DNA of 64,000 nucleotides. It comes from Plectrocnemia conspersa (taxonomy: Eukaryota; Arthropoda; Insecta; Trichoptera; Polycentropodidae). Below, one piece after another: positions 1-11,439 of this stretch. The notes beneath the pieces were generated by a model. It worked only from the letters and a program-made list of their open reading frames with translations. It was not told where the DNA came from and made no database searches. A program made the translations under genes and the position numbers. How positions within the stretch are numbered: the stretch's first letter is position 1; the number at the start of each line of letters is the position of its first letter. Where the stretch lies: contig VTFK01000006.1 in the NCBI GenBank assembly GCA_009617715.1, forward strand, positions 1,364,001-1,428,000, written 5' to 3'.

Positions 1-17
1 AATAATTCATAATTTAG

Positions 18-355
18 ATTCTACTTATACGCCAAACTATTGATAATCTATGGAATTTTTTGGATTTTCGAACTATTAAGTTATTTTTTTGACGAGCTAT
101 ATGTAGCAAAGTGAGTTTTGACCGCATTTCAACATGTAAACATTCGTTGTATTATTGTATAATGATTATTTGATTTAAAGGATTATCAGCGGCATATTGA
201 ACAGTTTATCAGGAGTGATCTACTTTTTATTATTAGTAGTGTTCAGAAAAAGAGCTCGCAGAGGCCTAGTAAAGTTAGGTCTACGCATTCCGTGTGTTTC
301 AAATAACGAAGAATTAGAAGAAGAAGACATTCTGGAAGATAATAACCAAACATGA
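18..355 (+). CDS. Methuselah-like GPCR copy 1, last two exons only (5' part outside window)
   Basis: Two exons, 18..110 and 181..355, separated by a 70-bp GT-AG intron (donor GTGAGT, acceptor TTTAAAG). The first encodes TM6 (KFYLYAKLL ... GIFWIFELLSYFF). The second encodes TM7 (SLSGVIYFLLLVVFRKRA) and a basic then acidic cytoplasmic tail (EELEEED), ending in TGA at 353-355. The phase matches the same exons of the two downstream copies, and intron 7 is nearly identical in sequence to that of copy 2, so this is a recent tandem duplicate. Mth-family receptors are class B-like seven-transmembrane proteins of the plasma membrane. Ligand and function of this copy are unknown. The 3' flank also matches that of copy 2 until a dispersed repeat begins near 420. 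The window opens inside the preceding intron. Confidence 0.9.
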
Positions 356-419
356 GTCGGACTAATTTTTTTTTATAAGCATATTACATCGTATTTTAAT
401 TAATTTTTTTTAGTAACTT

Positions 420-560
420 GATCACGTATCGAAGGTTGGGCACAGGGATGTTATTATATAAAGGTATGTGGGAGCATGTGCCCCCTCTCCCATCTTGAAT
501 TTGGCCAAAAAATGCACGTCATTTAATGTAATACTATAAATCTAAATAAAATCTTTATTT
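420..560 (+). repeat. Dispersed repeat A, copy downstream of Mth copy 1
   Basis: A diverged copy of a repeat also seen at 9260-9640, 30080-30390, 30690-30780 and 35030-35575. Recognisable words are GGGAGCATGTGCCCCC, TTGAATTTGGCC and TGCACGTCATTTAATG. It contains the AATAAA at 545-550, which may serve as polyadenylation signal of copy 1. Confidence 0.6.
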
Positions 561-678
561 AATTATTTTGTTTTTTTCTGTTACCAACTAAAAATATATT
601 GTACTAGCTATACGATTAAATAAAATGTGTTTTTTACATCAAAATTGATTTAATTATTATTTTTCTGTCTAACAAAAG

Positions 679-785
679 CTGCAAGAATCAGAAAGATTTT
701 TGTGTATATTACGCTTCCACTACACTCTCTGGAAGTTATCCGAACCGAAGCTGCAACTGAAGTCGGCCGACATCTACGACTTCGA
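679..785 (+). other. Orphan candidate coding exon of unknown origin
   Basis: An open stretch of 35 codons plus 2 nt sits between an acceptor-like AAAAG (ends 678) and a donor-like GA|GTAAGC (786). It encodes a peptide containing RFHYTLWKLSEPK and KSADIYDF. Its base composition is much more GC-rich than the surrounding AT-rich DNA, which is typical of exons here. No partner exon was found nearby and it does not match the Mth or aquarius exons. It could be a duplicated or captured exon, or chance. Not recognised. Confidence 0.25.
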
Positions 786-2150
786 GTAAGCGCCTACACT
801 GTCGCAGATTTCATATGCCCGCGCGCTTCGCGGCGTGCATGACGTTCGGACGGCGGCTCCTGTCACGTACAGCCGGCATATTTGCGCGCGATCGAAAAAA
901 GTGCCAAATAATCGCAATTTTTAAATCGTTAAAATTACGCCTCTGATAATTATAAAAGTTTATGTGGGCACTCACCAATGCAAAATAAATGAAAACTTTT
1001 CGGTCGTAAATATTCAATTTACGCAAAATCTTTGTCGGCTTTTGCGAAATGCCATAAGGCATAAAAATGATACTTCAGAATACACCACATCTGTGACTAT
1101 CCTAGAATTGGTCACCATCGATTCTAAACACGAATTCGTTATGGTGTGACATTTATATAAACAGATCTAGGAAAACCCATAAGGATATTAGAAACAATTT
1201 TTTTGGCAAAATCAAGTACCATTAATTATTTTTTAATTATTTAATTTTATATGAAAAAATATAATAACTACATCTGTAAGATTAATATACTATACAAAAT
1301 ATAATTAATCCTATTTGGTGCCCTAAAATATTCAAAGATGTCAGTAAGAGGCTGTTTAAGATCGAGTTTCATAAAACATGTTAACATGCGTCCCACTGTA
1401 GCATGCGGTATTATAACTTGACCATGTGACCACGATGCATCGCTCGTCATGAGTTTTAACCATAGGACGCCTACGCGCATACTGAAATTGAAACGAGTTA
1501 CTCGTTCTATCTCAGTTTGCGTAGCACCATATCATTATCTCTATCACTCTCGTCACTCAACACGCGAGAGAGCGAAAGGGGAAATATCTCACCGCTCGCG
1601 CTCGAAAGAGCAGCTCCGACTTCGGTCCCTTTGACTCGGAAAATATGCCGACAATGTTCGGAAGCGCTCGAAGCTGGCCAAGTCGACTGAATTACCCGCA
1701 CTTTAACTCCCGTTCTCAGTAACCTCGGACAACTTCCGAGAGATTTTAGAGCAGGCACAACCGAACTCGACCGAAAAACCCACTATATTCTCCGTCCGTC
1801 AAATTTCCCAAAAAAAAATACATGAACGCTACTTAAAACATGTTTTTATTTAATTAATCGTACGTAATGGAACAGATTCCACAAAGGTCGAGGTCCCGAT
1901 CCCAGACCTGCGTCGCCAACTCAATTACTTATCTTTTCCATACTTTCACACAAATCGCGCTAACAGTAACAGATCTTTGATCGTTGACAAAATTTTGAGT
2001 TAAATTAGAGTCGCAAATTACTAACATTGCGCAAATAGTCTATATCTATACTGTCTATTCTATAGACTGTACCACATCTTATCTTGTTAATATTACCCGC
2101 AAGTTTACATGAATGTGCGTGCCAATTAATAATAACATGTATTGTAACAT
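786..2150. other. Intergenic: no gene; two GC-rich patches
   Basis: 780-900 and 1440-1800 are locally GC-rich, the second with CGAGAGAGCG and CTCTATCACTCTCG words that look repeat-derived. Short open frames here have no domain signature. The remainder is AT-rich and featureless to my reading. Confidence 0.4.
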
Positions 2151-2153
2151 ATT

Positions 2154-2263
2154 ATATATAATATGCGATATACTAAAAAAAATACAATCAGTCGACTTAC
2201 TAACATTGTGCACAACACTACTCCTATTATATTTACGAAATAATAAAGAAGCATAAGTATTCA
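2154..2263 (+). promoter_or_regulatory. Putative core promoter and noncoding leader exon of Mth copy 2
   Basis: A TATATA run (2154-2160) lies about 30-35 bp before a perfect insect initiator TCAGTC (2188-2193, A+1 at 2190). The following ~75 bp is shared with the corresponding place upstream of copy 3 (12420-12500), including CATTGTGCACAA. It ends at TTCA|GTGAGT (2263/2264), a good donor that would splice to the acceptor just before the ATG exon (TTTTTTTCAG|GT, exon from 3354). Confidence 0.5.
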
Positions 2264-3353
2264 GTGAGTTTTAAATATAGTTATAATAATAATACGTGAT
2301 TAGTATGCTAATTATTTTTAATATATTAAGAGTCATATACCAGACATATGCATTTTCTATGCATATTTGTAAAGTGTTAAAACTAGTTATTTTAAATCAA
2401 ATAAATATTTTAAAAATATGTTACTTTACGCACTGCTCATAATCTCGATTAATGTCCATTTTAGTATTATCAAAATAAGACCAATTGACATCTTGGATGT
2501 ACTATACATATGTTTAGTGTTTCTTAACGAGAATATTTTTTTTAATTATTGAAAAAATGGCAAATTGAGAATTTACTTTTCTCGAGAAATTTATTGATTT
2601 TTCGAGAAGCCTTTTTTGTTAAAAATTAAATTTTTAGATATATTTTTTAATGTTTTATAACCGCTGCATAAGAAAGGATGGGCCCGTGCCAGATGTTCGA
2701 AAATATACATGCTTTAAATAGAGGTCAAAAATATTTGAATTTTAAAAAATTGTCGAAGATGGTTTTAACCACTCTAATGGTCACATTAAACTCGATAATT
2801 CAAGTGCAGCATTACTTAAGCGAAAAAAACAAAAACGTTAGTCGATAAAAATCATGCTCAGAGCGAGGTGAATCACAGGTCATCGCAAAGTTTATAGTGT
2901 ACAACGTGCTGCTGCCACCGAACCATCGATTCCACTAAGTACTGCTCACAATTGATTAAACTGAAGCAATCGAAAGTAAAAAACTAGAATTAACCAATAG
3001 AAAGAGCATCGTATTCCATAATATCAATGCCAGATCACACGTTTCTACGGATACGTTTAAAGTTTCAGTACATCCATATAGTCCGGAACCTGCAATTTTA
3101 CTCTATCATTTGTAGAGCTGTAGAGCTATGCACACATTTTTATTGGTGTAAATTAATTTGAAGTCCTGCCAAAATCACTTACTTCGATTTTCCGCTAAAA
3201 TATTCTAGTATTTTCTAAGTAAGTGACCCTTCTATCAAAGTAGAACATACATAATGATTTTTAAAGAAGCAAGGGTAAAGCTAGAATGCTTTACCGTCCC
3301 GTTTTTGTAGTGTTTTTGATTTAGATCCTGCCTAATTTTTATGTTTTTTTCAG
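2264..3353 (+). other. Putative 5' UTR intron of Mth copy 2; nothing else seen
   Basis: AT-rich sequence between the putative leader exon and the first coding exon. No coding potential or recognisable repeat was seen. Confidence 0.35.
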
Positions 3354-3355
3354 GT

Positions 3356-6300
3356 ATGAAATTACGTCACTTCGCATTATTCGCACTGTGGCGTTTTGCT
3401 TTGGTGAATTCGCAAATAGAAATGCATGAATGCTGTCCCAACAATAACACCATGGTCGGTTTCGCATGTGAAGATGAAAAAGTACCGACCCAAAACGAAA
3501 GTGTGCTGCAGTGCTCGACGGAAATGTTAGAATTTAAATTAGAATCTTTGTTAGAAGAAGAGGACTTTTACCATATGGGTTCAGGAAGGTATGTGTAATT
3601 ATAAACAGGATTATAAGGCGTCTATACAACATTAATAAGATATTATGTATTTCCAGTTTCTGTTTCGGAAACAAAGTTCAAAAGGATAACGAAACACACA
3701 ACACAAATCGTCGCGTAGTTATAGTCTGTTTTTCGAATCACAACAGCAACAAAATTAGATCCATAGTTATATCTATATTTTTGATCATGTCTATCGCTGC
3801 ATTGGTGCTGACTCTGATTATCTATATAATCGTTCCGGATTTAAGGTTAATAAATCAATTAATAAAATAAACTTCGTGCTTTTCCGTGTATTTAACTATA
3901 GTCCAGTCAAATAAGGGTTTAACCTCGGAATGAAAGATAACAAGCTGAAATTTTGCACAGACTTTTGTTTTGGCGTTCTTAAGATAGGGTGAAAAGTCTC
4001 ATAAGATATCGTGTCTGCTAATCAAGATATTAAAGGTCAAAGGTCATAAAAATCATTTTTTTGCAAATATCTCGCCTCCTTTGCGTCGCATGTCATTAGA
4101 TGTTTCACAAAACTTATAGAAAATAAAATTTTCTACAAGTTTGTTGTAGTTTATTTCTTCGTATGGTTCATGGTTTTCGAGATATAGCGCGGGGAGTGGG
4201 AAGCGCGCATCCGTTTGTAGGATAACGCTATGTGAACTACGGAGCCAGAGCTACCTGCACATTTTTCCACAGTTTCATAGGAAACGTCGCAAATTGTTAT
4301 CTGCTGAATGAACCCATCTAAAGCATTATAACTTTCAATCTCCATATCTTCAAAAATCATCATCGATAATGCAAAAAGTAATAGCGTATGGCCTCTGATA
4401 CTTCTTGCAAAAGCGTGACCATCCAACATTTTGTCGACAGAATTCGAAGCATAAATTGTACTGAGATCTTCCTTGATTCCGCTTCCTATATACCCTATGC
4501 ATACAATAAAAGACATAAGCATATGAAAGCCTCCTAGTTTCACAACTACTCTGGACAAGTTTGAGTTAGCATCTGAAGCTGCTACGATTTCACGTGCTTT
4601 TATGTACAATGGCTGATCAAAAGCTATTAAGCATGTTCTTTGTTCATGTTTCTTGGCAGTGCTTATAGCACACTGTAATTTGGTGTAAATTGTGTCAATA
4701 TTACTCGCAGGATGATGAATAAAAGTAAGAAACAGAATCCGAGAAGTTACAAAGTTCTCATTGTTTTTTGTAAGTTGTTCAATAAATCCATTCCACCCTG
4801 GCAACGGTGAGATATTTTTCCACTTTTCGTACATCCACAACAAATCAACTACATTAAATATTTGTTCGGTTAGTTCTTCTACATCATTAAAATTTTGAAC
4901 TTGAATCTCTTGCTCAATCTGGGTACGACATGATACACTAGAAGGGGTATATGTGATAGTGCTGCTAACTCCTTTGCACTTGGTTTTGTTGTAAATTTCT
5001 TTATGCGGTCATCGGATATAACTTCAGATTTTGGAGTTATTATTTTTATCATTCCCATTATATGAACAGTATTATAGCCATCAAGAGTATAAATATTTTT
5101 CTGCATTATCCGCTGCATACTGTACTAAAGCACTTGACTCTGATGGCTGTGGGTGATAAACAGCTGAAATTTAACATTTTACAATATCACTATATGAAGC
5201 GAAAAAACCTAAACTTGACAAAACATCCAAAAGTATTTTTGGATGTTTGTCCTATCTATATTTCTTCTATGAAGAAATACAGATAGGCCTATTAATAACT
5301 GCGAAGAAAAGGACCGTTTTCGTATGGAAGTCATTATAGCATTACTTATAGCTGTGTATTTCGTTTTAAAATGCCCCGTCTTTCCTTTTCTGTTCTTTAT
5401 AATAACTTCTTGCAGAAAATATAATTAAGTTTTCGGAATTTCTTCATTAATATTTTACTCGGGGGCGGATAGGACTTGGTCTCAACAACAGAAGATCGAA
5501 TATCTTCTCTAATAATCGCCGCAGCAGCTTCCACTACGCGCAAGTGTTCTTCTTCCGAAGTGCCTTTTTTATTTTCATACCAAGCTATGGATAAAATTTA
5601 AGCTTGAGCATCGCGAGAAGAAAAAATAGGGAATGATCCAATCTTCGTTGTAATTATAATATCAGTTAAATATTTTTCTCTTAATTTGGAAATGATCTTC
5701 ATATCATCTGGTACATACTCCGTAAGGACATCTCTCAGCTCTTTCAATTTTTTCGCACAAATTTCTTGCAGAGCAATATTTCATTCTTAATTCCCAATAA
5801 TACAACGAAGAAAGTAATAAAATTATTGTTCAAACGACTTGCCGAGACCACTTTTTTCACGATTGTTTACTTTTTCAAAGCTTATACCAAGTTAAGCAGG
5901 TAGAAATACTCGCTAGATTCTATAAACGGATGTACGCCTCCCACTCTTCGCGCTGTATCTCAAAAACGAATAATGATACAAAACAAATATTATTACCAAA
6001 CTTGTAGAAAATTTTATGCTTTACAAGTTTTGTTAAGCATCTAATGACGTGCGACGCATAAAACGCGAGATATTTGCAAAAAAACAAATTTTGTGACCTT
6101 TGACTTTGATCTTGATTAGCAGACACGATATTTTATGAGACTTTTCACCCTGTCCTTAGAACATCAAAACGAAGGTTTGTGCAAAATTTCAGCTTGTTAT
6201 CTTTCATTCCGAGGTTTAGCCTTTATTTCGCCTTATTTGACTGGACTACTAATATATCTGACGATCATCAGAGATGTTCAAGGATTGAGTACAGTATGCT

Positions 6301-8834
6301 TATGCGGAAGTTTCGCTCTCGGATATTTGCACCTATTGGCCCAAGTTATAACAAGGTTTAGAACAGAAGGTGTAGCGTGTTACATAATAGGTATGTTTCA
6401 AAAGCAAAACAGCAATCGTATAATGGGTTTTAATATAATATTTATATTTTAGGTTTTGGTACATATTACTGGTTACTCGCGGCATTCTTTTGGATAAACG
6501 TAATCTCGATCGATATGATGAAGACTGCAACGTAAGCAACGAACCAACAAATCTCAGTATACGTATGTTATATAACGTAATATAAATTTAAAACATTTTC
6601 CTAGATTAAAAAACAGCAATAAAACTGACAAGCGCAAGTTTTTATATTACAGTTTGTATGGTTGGGGAATGCCTTTACTATTACTATTGATCACTATTTT
6701 CGCTAACTTCATAGGAAAATATCATATTAAGCCTGAAATGGGAGAAAGTGGCTGTTTGTTTTATGGTAAGTTACGTAACTTTGCATGTAGATCGTTCGAT
6801 TGAATCAATATTGTAATAGTAATCTCTCATCATATTCGTTACTGGATACTGTGTGAATTTTAAATTAAGCTGAAAGCAAGTTTATTTATGAATTAGTTGA
6901 TGAAAATAATGTCAACAGATTAGTCAATTTAAATCCTTGATAAACGTATTGTAGCGACTCATACATATAAAGAGACACGGCAAACGCGTCTGTAGTCGCG
7001 CGAGCAGTGTTCGCTGACCTAGCAACCGTCGAGAAGTACGTCCGTATTCTTACGATCCCTCCGAACGTACAGAATGGGGGTACAGCTTACTCGCACGACG
7101 ATGTAAATAACGCGGCACAAAATACTAGATTACTCTATGTTTCGACGCTAGGACTACTACTTCGCTCCATATTTACAATAATAATCAAACTCCATACTTA
7201 CAATAATAATAAACAAGAATTACGCTTTGCCTTATGTTAGAGCATCACCTTCACAACACGCGCTCGAGAAAAGTATTTCAATTAAATATTCGATTATAAT
7301 AATTATTTGCCCGATTTTAAACTAGACGAATATTCGTTAAATATTAATTTATACCATCTCAAATGAAATTTGAAACAATTGTATACTTGAGCAACACTTG
7401 TTTTTTCTTTCAATATACCCGAACTCTGAAATCAATGTGCCTTTATTTTGTTTAGAAATGTGAGACAATGAGACGCTTATTCCCAACAACAAGAAATGTT
7501 TTTACGCCTTCGTAAAACATTTGTGAATAGAATTTTAATCGGTAATGTCTACTATGACAGAAATTCATAGAATTCGTTCGTGGAAAAAACAAAATATTGA
7601 AAAAGCCTCTTTTATTATCGTTTAATGCTTATCTCAAAAACAGGTGTGCATCGCAAATATTTGAGAAGTTATGAGTTATTTGTATTTGTTGTTTCAAGAC
7701 GCAAATAATTTATTTAAATCAGTTCAATAATTCGACCTCTACGCTTTGTTAAAAATAAAGAGCACATGAATTAAACGACAATATTAAAACGAAATACAAA
7801 ACAAATAGCAAATCGCTAAAAGTATCAATGCTTTGCTCGTCGTTGGTAGTCCACAGGACGCTACCTCGGTTGGGTACTCACAGAGTTTACTTCCTCTCAA
7901 GAGCTTGGGAATTCAAGTTCAAAAGAGGTCCATCACTCTTCCACACTGTTTACTGCGAGCTCCAGCGTCTGGTCGACTGGCGCCAAAAAAAAGGGTAATG
8001 TGAATGAACAATTACAACAATCTCTCTTATGAAAGAAGCTTGTAAACATAGTATGTGTTATGGTATGCCACCACGATAACGCCCGGCTAAACGCCCAAAA
8101 AAACTTTTAGAAAATCATAATCAGAAAGATGTCGAACATTGGAAATTAATCATAGAAAGTGTGGTGTTTGCATGAATGAGCTATTTTTTATTATATAATG
8201 GGAATATTAAAAACAGCATTACTCATCGAACAACCTCCGTACATCTTATAAACTCAATTACATAATAAAAAACTATTTTACAGGAGCTTTTGAAAGTTGG
8301 GCATACTTTTATGGACCAATTACTATAATTCTGATTGGAAACTTCGTACTATTTGGTATGGCTTTTAAAGCGTTGTGGTATAAGACTAGCTATAACAACG
8401 TGACCAAACTCAAGAACATGAAATACAGGCGAATATTCAAATTAATATTTTTTCTAATCCGCTAACAACAATTATGTAATTATATTTATAATTTAGATTA
8501 TGCTTATACGCCAAACTCTTAATAATCAATGGATTTTTTTGGATTTTCGAATTATCAAGTTCCCTTTTTGACGGCCTATATGTAGCAAGGTGAGTTTTGA
8601 CCGCATTTCAACATGTTAACATTCGTTATGTTATTGTATAATGATTATTTGATTTAAAGGATTATCATCGGCATATTGAACAGCTTATCAGGAGTGATAT
8701 ACTTTTTAATATTAGTAGTATTCAGAAAAAGAGCTCGTAGAGGCCTAGCGAAGTTGGGTCTACGCATTCCGTGCGTTTCAAATAACGAAGAATTAGAAGA
8801 AGAAGAAATTCTGGAAAATGAGAACCAACCATAA
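3356..8834 (+). CDS. Methuselah-like GPCR copy 2, short ectodomain, 8 coding exons
   Basis: Exons 3356..3588, 3657..3845, 6272..6390, 6453..6531, 6605..6765, 8284..8428, 8497..8589 and 8660..8834 join in frame to 397 aa. Start: the ATG at 3356 follows a TTTTTTTCAG acceptor; the in-frame ATG at 3341 lies inside the polypyrimidine tract. Seen: a weak signal peptide (MKLRHFALFALW), ECC-x-C cysteines as in receptor 4, an NES glycosylation site, then TM1 (about aa 118-142, ending VPDLR), TM2-TM5, TM6 (FFWIFELSS) and TM7 plus the RKRA basic patch. The ectodomain is only ~115 aa, against ~200 in receptor 4, so the middle of the Mth N-terminal domain is missing. All junctions are GT-AG except exon 6, which ends AG|GCGAAT where copy 3 has AA|GTGAAT. 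Intron 2 carries a complete DNA transposon and intron 5 a further insertion. Family role: plasma-membrane receptor; ligand unknown. Confidence 0.88.
3901..6246 (-). mobile_element. DNA transposon with ~320-bp terminal inverted repeats in intron 2 of Mth copy 2
   Basis: Left end GTCCAGTCAAATAAG (3901) and right end CTTATTTGACTGGAC (to 6246) are exact inverted copies. The similarity continues for about 320 bp inward (3901-4220 against 5927-6246) with small indels. Both ends are bordered by TA (3899-3900 and 6247-6248). The flanks also read CTA on both sides if the terminal TA is counted as element, so the target duplication is TA or CTA. The element carries one degraded gene on the - strand. 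Removing it restores an intron of about 80 bp, close to the 56-bp intron of copy 3. The superfamily is not one I can name with confidence. Confidence 0.85.
4151..5800 (-). pseudogene. Degraded transposon-encoded protein (KLGGFHMLMSF family)
   Basis: Read on the - strand from about 5800 to 4151, coding sequence is present in at least three pieces broken by stops or frameshifts. The first piece includes EICAKKLKELRDVLTEYVPD; next comes TSEEEHLRVVEAAAAIIRED; then 5118-4879 (MGMIKIITPKSEV, FTTKPSAKELAAL); then 4843-4151 (TCLIAFDQPLYIKAREIVAA, KLGGFHMLMSF, YASNSVDKMLDGHAFARSIR). I know this last conserved block from repeated hypothetical proteins in arthropod and cnidarian genomes, but I do not know its enzymatic function. 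Lying between long inverted repeats, it is most simply the element's transposition protein. An in-frame stop follows SSRDAQA, so the copy is dead. Confidence 0.7.
6862..8055. mobile_element. Inserted sequence in intron 5 of Mth copy 2, with a possible solo LTR
   Basis: Intron 5 is 1518 bp in copy 2 and 289 bp in copy 3. Shared intron words (ATACTGTGTGAAT at about 6847 and 14124; CCACGATAACGCCCGGC at 8071 and 14169) bracket about 1.2 kb unique to copy 2. Inside it, about 6951-7257 has LTR-like organisation: it begins TGTAGCGACTC, has a TATAAAGAG box (6967), CG-rich body, AATAAACAAG, and ends CACAACA. No matching target duplication was seen. The part before 8000 (CTGGCGCCA) looks like a primer-binding-site remnant. 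Assignment to an LTR element is tentative. Confidence 0.4.
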
Positions 8835-8957
8835 GTCGAACTAATTTTTTTTATAAATATATACATCGTATTTTACAAATACTATGAATCTCTAAATTCT
8901 TAAGAGGTATATAAATAATTATAAAGATAAGAATTGTACATTATAAAATATATTATA

Positions 8958-8963
8958 AATAAA
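8958..8963 (+). terminator. Polyadenylation signal of Mth copy 2
   Basis: AATAAA about 125 bp after the TAA stop of copy 2. Copy 3 has AATAAA (15005-15010) about 100 bp after its own stop. Confidence 0.4.
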
Positions 8964-9259
8964 TTTGAAACATTTTTGAGTTTAATGCCCCGCTACTAAA
9001 ATTTACAATAAAATATTGGAACGAAAGGAGGACAGGAAAAACATCGTAAGTCTAAAATGCGTAAATGCCTTATTAGTAACATCCTATCAGACCACTAAAC
9101 TATCAGCGGATTAACCACAAAGAAAACAAACATATCAATCCGTCATTGTAGTATTACTAACCATAAATACGTGATTTATGTGTCGAATATGTCGATTATA
9201 ATCGCTTAAAAGTACTCTGTGACAATACCTCCATATATAGTAACTTGTTTTTCGCAAAC
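8964..9259 (+). repeat. 3' flank shared by Mth copies 2 and 3 (end of duplication unit)
   Basis: Words such as TATTACTAACCATAAATAC, ACACCTCCATAT-type sequence and TTTTCGCAAACCTTAATCA recur in order downstream of copy 3 (15050-15270). The tandem duplication unit therefore ran about 400 bp beyond the stop codon. Confidence 0.5.
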
Positions 9260-10085
9260 CTTAATCACGTATCGAAGATTGTGCACAGGGACGACATTGG
9301 ATAGTGGTAGGTGGAAGCATTTGCCTTCCCCCCCCCCCTTGAATTTGGCCAGAAAAATGCATGTCATTTAATGAAATATTATTAATCGAAATAAAATCAA
9401 AATATTAAAAACAAACGACCACTGACTGGTGAACTTTTGCCCTTACCCCCCCCCTCCAGACTTGTCGGGATATCCCTCTAAGAAATCTAAAAAAAGCCGT
9501 CTCGAATCTACCCAAAAAACATTTTCATCGTTAGATATATATTTTCACGTAAAAATAGAATTTATCTGGAGGTTGTTAGTAAAATTATATGATTTCAACT
9601 TTTCCATATGTAGTAATATACACATGTATAAATGTTACGGTAAATGTGTGTTGTTTAGTAAAGTTTTATTTTTACTGGTTAAGTTCAAATACATTTTCAC
9701 TAGTAGATATATATTTCTATTAGTGAAAATATAATTTAACCGCTAATATGCTGCTCTAAAATGTCTATGAAGCCCAATTTGACTGTTAAAAAAAATAACC
9801 TAATGAAAATTCTAAATCAAAATACAAACTAAGCCAACTCATCTTTCAGGGGAAAATACAGCATCTCACACATTCCTACATAGTGCATTTTAATATTACA
9901 CTATGTTTTTAAAATATGATAGCTATCCTTACCGATATTACTATGGACTTCTAATATAGAGGGCTGCTCAAAGTATACTCAAACTTAATTTTGGTGAATA
10001 GGGGAGCGAAAAAACAATTATCACTTCTCAGAAGGCAAAACTTCACGTCAAAAGCAATTCGGCGCCGTCGCAGTGGGAACGCTCG
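9260..10085 (+). repeat. Dispersed repeats A (9260-9640) and B (9895-10085)
   Basis: Repeat A: GGAAGCATTTGCC, a poly-C run, TTGAATTTGGCCAGAAAAAT, CTGGTGAACTTTTGCCC, and a self-complementary tail with TAGATATATATTTTCAC. Repeat B: GATAGCTATCCTTACCGATA, CACTTCTCAGAAG, CGCAGTGGGAACGCTCGGTA. The same A-then-B order occurs at 30080-30600, and B occurs inverted at 27080-27300. Small open frames across this stretch are shadows. No gene. Confidence 0.7.
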
Positions 10086-11220
10086 GTAACGAGAATTTTA
10101 ATATAAATGTCGTGTTTATATTATTTTTTATTTTTTCAATAACTGTGGCGGTTCAAAGGTTTTTTAGTAAGTTAAAAATTACAAAAGACAACAAAATAAA
10201 CACAATAAGACAATCAAGAGTAAACAATCTTGAATTTCGAGCCATTGAACACAAACAGATATCGAAAATGTAGTTTAAAAAGCTTATTGGTTATTTCGCA
10301 AATATTAAAGCGAGAAAGTGGAGATTTTATTTCTAATTTATTTTCTTATTTACTCTATTATATAAATATGTACTCACATGTAGTAAAAATCATTTCATCC
10401 TATATTAAAAAAATCACGCCTTGCGTAATTTATCCACGAGGGCGCAAAATTTATAGCTACGCCACCGACTAAATCTAGCAGTTGCAAGTCACTTTAAAAA
10501 ATATTTCATTAAATAGACGCTACGTCTATAATACAATGAACTTCAACGCTTCTAGTAAAAAGGTATTAGAATACAAATACAAGCAGTACTCACTCTTGAG
10601 ATATTATGTTCGAATTCTCTCCAACAAAAAAGAGTACTCCGCTTCACTGGAATTCCAGACAATTGGGCCATATTCAAGGATGCTACGAACTAGCGTATCG
10701 TACAGAACGCGAATCGCCCATAAATTGTTTAAAGCGTTCAAATATCTATAAATACATTACAATACTCGAGTTTCGTCCTATAAAACTTATAATATCCAGC
10801 TGCAATATGCAAATAATAAATCGTTAACATGATCTGTAAATTCAAGGGGGCGTATTTCATCCTTGAACTATTTTGTATATACGATCATAATACACAATAA
10901 TATCACAATACGGCAATTATATAATCAAATAAAGAAAATGTAGGTGAGACGAATTGCAATAATAACGTATTAACTTAATTCAGTAAAAAAAAAACAGTAA
11001 ATATAACATATAATTTGGTGAATGTTTTTATTTATATATGCAGTGTATCTTATTTTTTTTTTAATTTTATATAAAAAATTACATAGTATTGTATATATAC
11101 TATATAGCTTGTTATATACACTGGGCATGGATTGGGACACGTGCATCTATATTTTAGTTCTGACATCTGTCACGATTTTTCCAAAACGTGTCGCATAATA
11201 ATAAAATTGCCCGAAAGACA
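10086..11220. other. Intergenic: nothing supported
   Basis: AT-rich. Several 66-89 aa open frames exist but show no domain, no splice context and no codon bias unlike the background. I see nothing I can name here. Confidence 0.4.
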
Positions 11221-11244
11221 AAGCGAACCATTTACACAAAGTCG

Positions 11245-11347
11245 GTGCAATTACATGCATATGCAGATGATATGTACATCATAAACCGCTCCAATATGGC
11301 AGTTGTGGAGGTGTTCCAGGCCCTACAACAAAGTTTATCTGGGATAT
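11245..11347 (+). pseudogene. Reverse transcriptase fragment (YADD motif) of a non-LTR retrotransposon
   Basis: In frame from 11245 the translation reads VQLHAYADDMYIINRSN, with YADD at 11260-11271 as the catalytic box (motif C) of reverse transcriptases. AYADD followed by a hydrophobic stretch is typical of jockey/CR1-like elements. The reading frame decays within about 100 bp on each side, so this is a short dead relic. Confidence 0.65.
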
Positions 11348-11439
11348 TGGTGAGAGACTAATTGCAGCCAGCAGGTGTTTTTTTGGTCTGTACTTCAGAA
11401 TAGGAATTACAATACCTAAAACCTAAATTTTGCCCCAGT

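Noticed and set aside
3341..3355. Upstream in-frame ATG for Mth copy 2
   Set aside because: It lies in the T-rich tract of the acceptor just before CAG, so it is intronic; copy 3 has no equivalent.
10073..10827. Series of 66-89 aa open frames
   Set aside because: AT-rich, Lys/Ile/Asn-rich translations typical of random AT-rich DNA, partly within repeat B.
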